Positions 59,675-64,000 of a DNA stretch of 64,000 bases are shown here, piece by piece. The DNA lies in NCBI RefSeq assembly GCF_040640155.1, contig NZ_JBFABE010000003.1, positions 1-64,000 on the forward strand, read 5' to 3'. Source of the stretch: Streptosporangium sp040640155 (GTDB lineage Bacteria; Actinomycetota; Actinomycetes; Streptosporangiales; Streptosporangiaceae). Under the pieces are notes generated by a model. The model was given only the letters and a program-made list of their open reading frames with translations, had not been told where the DNA came from and searched no databases. The translations under genes were made by a program, and so were the position numbers. Position 1 is the stretch's first letter. Every line of letters begins with the position of its first letter.

Positions 59675-60373
59675 TCAGCGCGCTCCCGGCAGTTCGGCGA
59701 GGGCGATCTCCCCCGCGGAGGAGTAGGCGACGATCTCCGGCGAGACGGAGCTGTCCACGATGATGGTGACCCGGCCGTTCGCCCCGCTCGCGCCCGGGGT
59801 GCCGATCTGGTGGACCAGGGCGCTCTGCGCCAGCACCCGTCCCTGCCGCTCCCTGCTGTTCCCGCCGGGGACGTGGATGACCTGGACCCGGTCCCCGCGC
59901 TCCAGGGTGCCCGGCGTCTGGCCGGGTTTGAGGGAGAGGCCGACCTGGGCCTTGCCGGGTCCCTGTTCCCTGCTGGAGGAGACCACCATCTCGCGGGTGA
60001 GGAGCGTGCCGGGGATGATCGTGACGCGGGCGAAGTTCTCCGCGACGCGGGCGCGCTGGGACCAGGCGACGTAGCCGATGCCGGTGTCGGCGATCTGGAC
60101 CTCTCTCATCGACGCCTCCGTGAAGGCCTGCCCGGCGCCGATCTGCTGGGAGACGACGATCGCCGAGACGCGGTCGCCGCTGCGCAGGACGAGCAGGGTG
60201 GTGGCGAGGGCGCCGCCCAGGATGAGAAGGACGGCGAGGGCCGCGAGAGCGGGTTTGCGCTCGCGAGGGGGCACCGGGAGCTTGCGTGACGCCGGGCCGG
60301 AAAGGGCACCCGCCGATGACGGTCGCTCGGCGTTCACCGGGGCGCGGCCCGCTGGCTTCTCACTGGTCCTCAT
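59675..60373 (-). CDS. CpaB/RcpC-like SAF-domain protein
   Basis: A 232-residue protein with a basic, Pro-rich N-terminus, one membrane helix (ALAALAVLLILGGALATTLL) and a SAF domain (TEASMREVQIADTGIGYV, LSLKPGQTPGTLERGDRV). In Tad systems it is the periplasmic pilus-assembly factor. The start at ATG 60373 is chosen because GGGAG lies 11 nt upstream; ATG 60400 is an alternative. It is the first gene of the operon, so the operon promoter should lie just above. Confidence 0.85.
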   Translation of the reverse strand: MRTSEKPAGRAPVNAERPSSAGALSGPASRKLPVPPRERKPALAALAVLLILGGALATTLLVLRSGDRVSAIVVSQQIGAGQAFTEASMREVQIADTGIGYVAWSQRARVAENFARVTIIPGTLLTREMVVSSSREQGPGKAQVGLSLKPGQTPGTLERGDRVQVIHVPGGNSRERQGRVLAQSALVHQIGTPGASGANGRVTIIVDSSVSPEIVAYSSAGEIALAELPGAR

Positions 60374-60400
60374 GGGTAGGGGGGCTCCCAGAGTGGTCAT

Positions 60401-61064
60401 ATAGCAGGTGGAACTACGGGTCGAATTTACGCCATTATGCGCACCGTGCCGACGATCTGCCGGACAAAATCCGGAACCCATGCTCGTTTGATAGGAACAC
60501 GTCTGTCAACGCCACTTCAGAAGAAGGTGGCGGTTCGGCTAGCTGACACGAGTCTTATTTGGGTGATAAGGACGGTAAGCATCTCCTGTAACAATCGTCC
60601 CAGCATTTACCCGGGGCATTACAGCCGCCGGCCGACCGCTTCAACGCCCCTGTTCACGGCCCCCACTCGGGAGGCGTCCCGGAAAGAGGTCACCGCCATC
60701 CGGACCCGACACGACCGGCGCCCGGCACCGGCCGGGCGGCGTGTCACCCCCGGCGCCTTCTCCGGCGCCTTCCCCACCGTCACCGCGGCGCCGGCGGGCG
60801 GCCCCGCGCGAGCCTCGGACGACCCGACTCTCCGAACAGGTTTTCCACAGCCCGGCCCCCTCCGCGGGGCGGCGCCCGGACCGCACGGCGAGGCCGAACG
60901 CCCACGTGGACCGGCATACCGGCCGGGTGTCCGCCGGCGGTTGTCCACAGGCCGGGATGTTTTCCACATACCAGGCCCCGTGAATGACATTGCCGCGAAC
61001 ACCCTCTGCGGGACGGTTTCCACTCTGTACGGTAGATCCAGGGCCTGACCCGAGGAGAGCGGCG
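60401..61064. promoter_or_regulatory. Divergent intergenic region with three DnaA-box-like nonamers
   Basis: A long gap between the Tad operon (minus) and the FtsK-type gene (plus). The segment 60420-60620 is A/T-richer and should contain the Tad promoter. On the plus strand lie TTTTCCACA (60841-60849), TTGTCCACA (60941-60949) and TTTTCCACA (60960-60968), all close to the actinomycete DnaA box TTGTCCACA. No dnaA or dnaN is nearby, so an origin is unlikely. No further gene can be supported. Confidence 0.55.
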
Positions 61065-64000
61065 ATGCGGATCATGCTCACCGTGCTCGGCGAGCACGCC
61101 GACCGCGACATCGTGGTCGAGGGAGACGAGACGACCACGGTGGCACGGCTCGCCGAGTCCCTGGCGGGACAGGGCGGCGAGCGGCCGAGCAACGTGGTGC
61201 GGCTGACACGCAGCAGGGCCCCCTACGGGCTGGGCCGCGACGCGAACGACGCCGAGCCGCCGCCCCTGTGGCTGGACGGCCGCCCCCTCGACCCCGCCGC
61301 TCCCGTGGTCGGCCTGCTGCGCGACGGCGATCTGGTCACCCTCGACCGTTCGCTGGCGATGGCCACGGTCGCCGACGAGCCCGGCGGGATCGTGGAGATC
61401 CGGGTGGTCGGCGGGCCCGCCGCCGGGTCGGTGCACCGCCTCAGCCTGGGCGTGCACACCATCGGCTCCGATCCCGCCTGCGCGGTGGCCGTGCCCGACC
61501 CCCGGCTGCCCGCGCGGGCGGCCGTGGTCCGGCTCACCCCGGACGCCATCACCGTGGAGCCCGGGGAGGAGAACGGGCCCGCGCCCCTGCTGGACCGCGA
61601 CCCGGTCTCCGAGACGCTCCCCTGGCCCGAGCACGCCCTGCTGACCTGCGGGGGGACCGTGCTCACCCTCCGGGCCGTCGAACCCGCCGACGCGCACCTG
61701 GACGCGCAGCCGGACGGCGGGCTGGCCTACAACCGTCCGCCCAGGTTCCGCCCGCCGGACGGCAGGCGCCGCTTCGAGGTCCCGGCCGAGCCCAAGCGGG
61801 CCGAGACCATGCGGTTGCAGGTGCTGACCGCGTTCCTGCCGGCCGTGCTGGGCGTGGTCATGGCCCTGGCCACGGGGATGTGGTACTTCCTGCTGTTCGC
61901 GCTGATGACACCGCTGATCATGATCGGGCAGTGGTGGAGCGACCGCCGGCACGGCCGCAAGCAGTACCGCCAGCAGCTCAAGCTGTACCGGGAGCGCATG
62001 AAGGGGTTCGAGGCGGCCGTGGAGCGCGCCCGGGCCGACGACGAGGCCGCCCGCCGCGCCGCCGCGCCCGACCCCGCCGAGGTGCTGCTCACCGTGACCG
62101 GCCCGCGGCGCCGGCTCTGGGAGCGGCGCGACCACGATCCCGACGCGCTGCGCCTGCGGATCGGTCTCGCCGACCTCCCCGCGGCCCTGGAGTTCGCCCC
62201 CGAGCGCTCGGCGGCGATCGACGCGCCGCTCCCGGAGCCGCCGACCTGTCACGCGGTGCCGGTGGCGCTGGCCATGCGCCGCCTGGGCGTCGCGGGCCTG
62301 ACCGGGCCCCGGCAGACCACGGCGGGGGTGGCGCGCTGGCTGGTCGGCCAGGCCGCCGCCCTGCACAGCCCGCGCGACCTGGCGATCGTCGTGCTGTCGG
62401 CGCACGGCGACGGGCAGGAGCGCTGGGACTGGGTCCGCTGGCTGCCGCACTGCGCCCCGCGCGCCGGACAGGACTGCGTGGCCCTGGTCGGCGCCGACCC
62501 CGAGGCCGCGGCCCGCCGGGTGAGCGAGCTGGCCGCGCTGATCGAGGAGCGCCTCGGCGACGAGACCGCGGCCGGCCCCGCGGCCAGGCTGGGACGCATC
62601 CCGGCGGGCTGGGGCGACCTGGGCGGCGCCGGGGACGACGGCGCCGCGCAGCCGTACGCCGCGCCCGTCTACGACGAGCGCCCCTACGACGTGCTGGTCG
62701 TGCTGGACGGCGCGCAGATGCTGCGCGTCCTGCCGGGCATGCCCCAGGTGCTGCGCCAGGGTCCGAGGGCCGGCGTGTACACGCTGGCGATCGACGGCGA
62801 CCAGCGGCTGCTGCCCGAGGAGTGCGCCACCGTCGCCGCGGCGGAGGCCGACGGCACGCTGCGGCTGCGCGGCGGCGGCCTGGAGCACGTCGGCGAGATC
62901 CTGGCCGACCAGGTGGGCGCCGGCTGGTGCGACCGGCTGGCCCGCTCGCTCTCGCCGATCCGCGACGTGAGCCGGGACGACGCGGGCATGGCGCTGCCCG
63001 ACTCGGCGCGGCTGCTCGACCTGCTCGGCCTCCCCTCGCTCTCCGGCGCCACCCTGGCCGCGCGCTGGGGCCGGGCGACCGAGGCCCCGATCGGGGTGGG
63101 GCCCGAGGGGCCGTTCTCCGTCGACCTCAGCCGGGACGGGCCGCACGCCCTCATCGCGGGCACCACCGGCGCGGGCAAGTCGGAGCTGCTGCAGACCCTG
63201 ATCTGCTCGCTGGCGGTGGCCAACCGGCCGGACGAGATGACGTTCGTGCTGATCGACTACAAGGGCGGGGCCGCGTTCAAGGAGTGCGTGCGGCTGCCGC
63301 ACACCGTGGGCATGGTCAGCGACCTGGACGGCCACCTGACCCAGCGGGCCCTGGCCTCCCTGGCGGCGGAGATCCGCCGCCGCGAGCGCCTGCTGCTGGC
63401 CGCCGGGGCCAAGGACATCGAGGACTACCACGAGCTGCGCGACACCCGCACGGCCCGCGCCTCGCGGGACCTGCTCGTCGCCGGGGGATCCGCGCCGGTC
63501 AGGCCGCTGCGCGGGCGCGCGGGCGCCTCGGCGACCCTGACGCCGCTGGAGCCGCTGCCCAGGCTGGTCCTGGTCATCGACGAGTTCGCCGCCATGGTCA
63601 GCGAGCTGCCGGACTTCATGACCGGGCTCGTCGACATCGCCCGGCGGGGGCGCTCGCTCGGCATCCACCTGATCCTCGCCACCCAGCGGCCCGGCGGTGT
63701 GGTGACCGCCGACATCCAGGCCAACACCTCCCTGCGGATCGCGCTGCGCGTCACCGAGTCCGCCGAGTCCGCCGACGTCATCGGCCGCCCCGACGCCTCG
63801 TACATCCCCAAGTCCGCCCCGGGACGGTGTTACGTGAAGTCGGGCGCGGGCGCGGCCACGGCCGTGCAGACCGCGCGGATCGGCGGCCGGAGCCCCGGCG
63901 CCCCGGGCGGCGAGAGCAGGGTGCGGATCAGCGAGGTCGGCTGGCGGGACCTGGGACGGCCCAGGCCGGTCCAGGCCGGGGCCGAGAGCGGCCACGTCAC
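61065..64000 (+). CDS. FtsK/SpoIIIE-type ATPase (EccC-like) with FHA-like N-terminus, partial
   Basis: At least 978 residues, open to the right edge. A ubiquitin-like or EsaB-type N-terminal segment is followed by a FHA-like region (LGVHTIGSDPACAVAVPDPR), two membrane helices (about residues 252-292) and an FtsK ATPase. The ATPase has Walker A IAGTTGAGKSELLQTLI (residues 699-706), VLIDYKGGAAFKEC, Walker B LVLVIDEFAAM and ATQRPGG. This is the architecture of type VII secretion EccC/EssC motors. ATG 61065 has GAGGAG 7 nt upstream. Whether an ESX/T7SS locus follows cannot be seen from this window. It is divergent from the Tad operon. Confidence 0.88.
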   Translation, partial: MRIMLTVLGEHADRDIVVEGDETTTVARLAESLAGQGGERPSNVVRLTRSRAPYGLGRDANDAEPPPLWLDGRPLDPAAPVVGLLRDGDLVTLDRSLAMATVADEPGGIVEIRVVGGPAAGSVHRLSLGVHTIGSDPACAVAVPDPRLPARAAVVRLTPDAITVEPGEENGPAPLLDRDPVSETLPWPEHALLTCGGTVLTLRAVEPADAHLDAQPDGGLAYNRPPRFRPPDGRRRFEVPAEPKRAETMRLQVLTAFLPAVLGVVMALATGMWYFLLFALMTPLIMIGQWWSDRRHGRKQYRQQLKLYRERMKGFEAAVERARADDEAARRAAAPDPAEVLLTVTGPRRRLWERRDHDPDALRLRIGLADLPAALEFAPERSAAIDAPLPEPPTCHAVPVALAMRRLGVAGLTGPRQTTAGVARWLVGQAAALHSPRDLAIVVLSAHGDGQERWDWVRWLPHCAPRAGQDCVALVGADPEAAARRVSELAALIEERLGDETAAGPAARLGRIPAGWGDLGGAGDDGAAQPYAAPVYDERPYDVLVVLDGAQMLRVLPGMPQVLRQGPRAGVYTLAIDGDQRLLPEECATVAAAEADGTLRLRGGGLEHVGEILADQVGAGWCDRLARSLSPIRDVSRDDAGMALPDSARLLDLLGLPSLSGATLAARWGRATEAPIGVGPEGPFSVDLSRDGPHALIAGTTGAGKSELLQTLICSLAVANRPDEMTFVLIDYKGGAAFKECVRLPHTVGMVSDLDGHLTQRALASLAAEIRRRERLLLAAGAKDIEDYHELRDTRTARASRDLLVAGGSAPVRPLRGRAGASATLTPLEPLPRLVLVIDEFAAMVSELPDFMTGLVDIARRGRSLGIHLILATQRPGGVVTADIQANTSLRIALRVTESAESADVIGRPDASYIPKSAPGRCYVKSGAGAATAVQTARIGGRSPGAPGGESRVRISEVGWRDLGRPRPVQAGAESGHV

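Noticed and set aside
60841..60968. Chromosomal or plasmid replication origin
   Set aside because: Three DnaA-like boxes alone are not enough; there is no dnaA, dnaN, repA or A/T-rich unwinding region next to them.
60780..63995. Long minus-strand open frame opposite the FtsK/EccC gene
   Set aside because: The plus strand carries clear Walker A and B motifs; the opposite frame is a low-complexity mirror of GC-rich codons.

Overview
The window is very GC-rich double-stranded DNA from a Gram-positive actinomycete. Pointers are a mycothiol-dependent formaldehyde dehydrogenase, an acyl-CoA carboxylase beta subunit with a tiny epsilon subunit, a DUF397 protein, BTAD/LysM and TadE-type genes, GTG starts and GTGA/ATGA overlaps. 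The gene set fits Streptosporangiaceae-like organisms, but the genus is an inference. No tRNA, rRNA, CRISPR array, intact insertion sequence or prophage was seen.

Layout. 1-7,000: the end of a NarL-type histidine kinase and its regulator, a medium-chain oxidoreductase, a large membrane acyltransferase with disordered ends, a glycosyltransferase and an acetoacetate-decarboxylase-family protein. 7,000-19,200: RNase Z, then a surface-polymer-like locus. It holds a PfkB kinase, two family-2 glycosyltransferases, a CDP-alcohol phosphotransferase, a glycerol-1-phosphate-dehydrogenase-like protein, a nucleotidyltransferase, a membrane protein, a second CDP-alcohol phosphotransferase fused to a degenerate nucleotidyltransferase, an IspD/TarI-type cytidylyltransferase and an LCP (LytR-CpsA-Psr) ligase. 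Together they suggest synthesis of a CDP-activated polyol phosphate, its transfer into a phosphodiester glycopolymer and attachment to peptidoglycan. 19,200-23,400: two STAS proteins, a decayed discoidin-domain fragment, a YchJ-like protein and two unknowns.

23,500-30,100: acyl-CoA dehydrogenase, UDP-glucose/GDP-mannose dehydrogenase, two very small genes (a 39-residue Arg8/aromatic-tailed peptide and a 41-residue secreted peptide whose stop lies inside a 30-bp repeat array), an orphan DUF397 gene, purE, purK and a GtrA protein. 30,100-38,700: an OmpR-type two-component pair; bacterioferritin and its ferredoxin behind two iron boxes; the mycothiol formaldehyde dehydrogenase with a metallo-hydrolase; a class III cyclase with a PH protein; birA; fdhD. 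38,800-49,300: PEP carboxylase, an ABC-2 exporter, the carboxylase beta/epsilon pair downstream of a perfect 26-bp palindrome, a NYN-domain protein, and Ada-AraC-AlkA plus Ogt alkylation repair.

49,400-60,400: one compact minus-strand operon for a Tad/Flp pilus (CpaB, TadZ, TadA, TadB, TadC, Flp, two TadE-like, one TadG-like), continuing into a LysM-BTAD membrane protein, a lipoprotein and a secreted protein. 60,400-64,000: a long intergenic region with three DnaA-box-like nonamers, then an FtsK/EccC-type ATPase that runs off the right edge.

The most noteworthy items are the predicted phosphodiester polymer locus with an unusual CDP-alcohol phosphotransferase motif, the Arg8/aromatic micro-gene, the micro-gene with a stop inside a repeat array, the tandem iron boxes, and the palindrome before the carboxylase.
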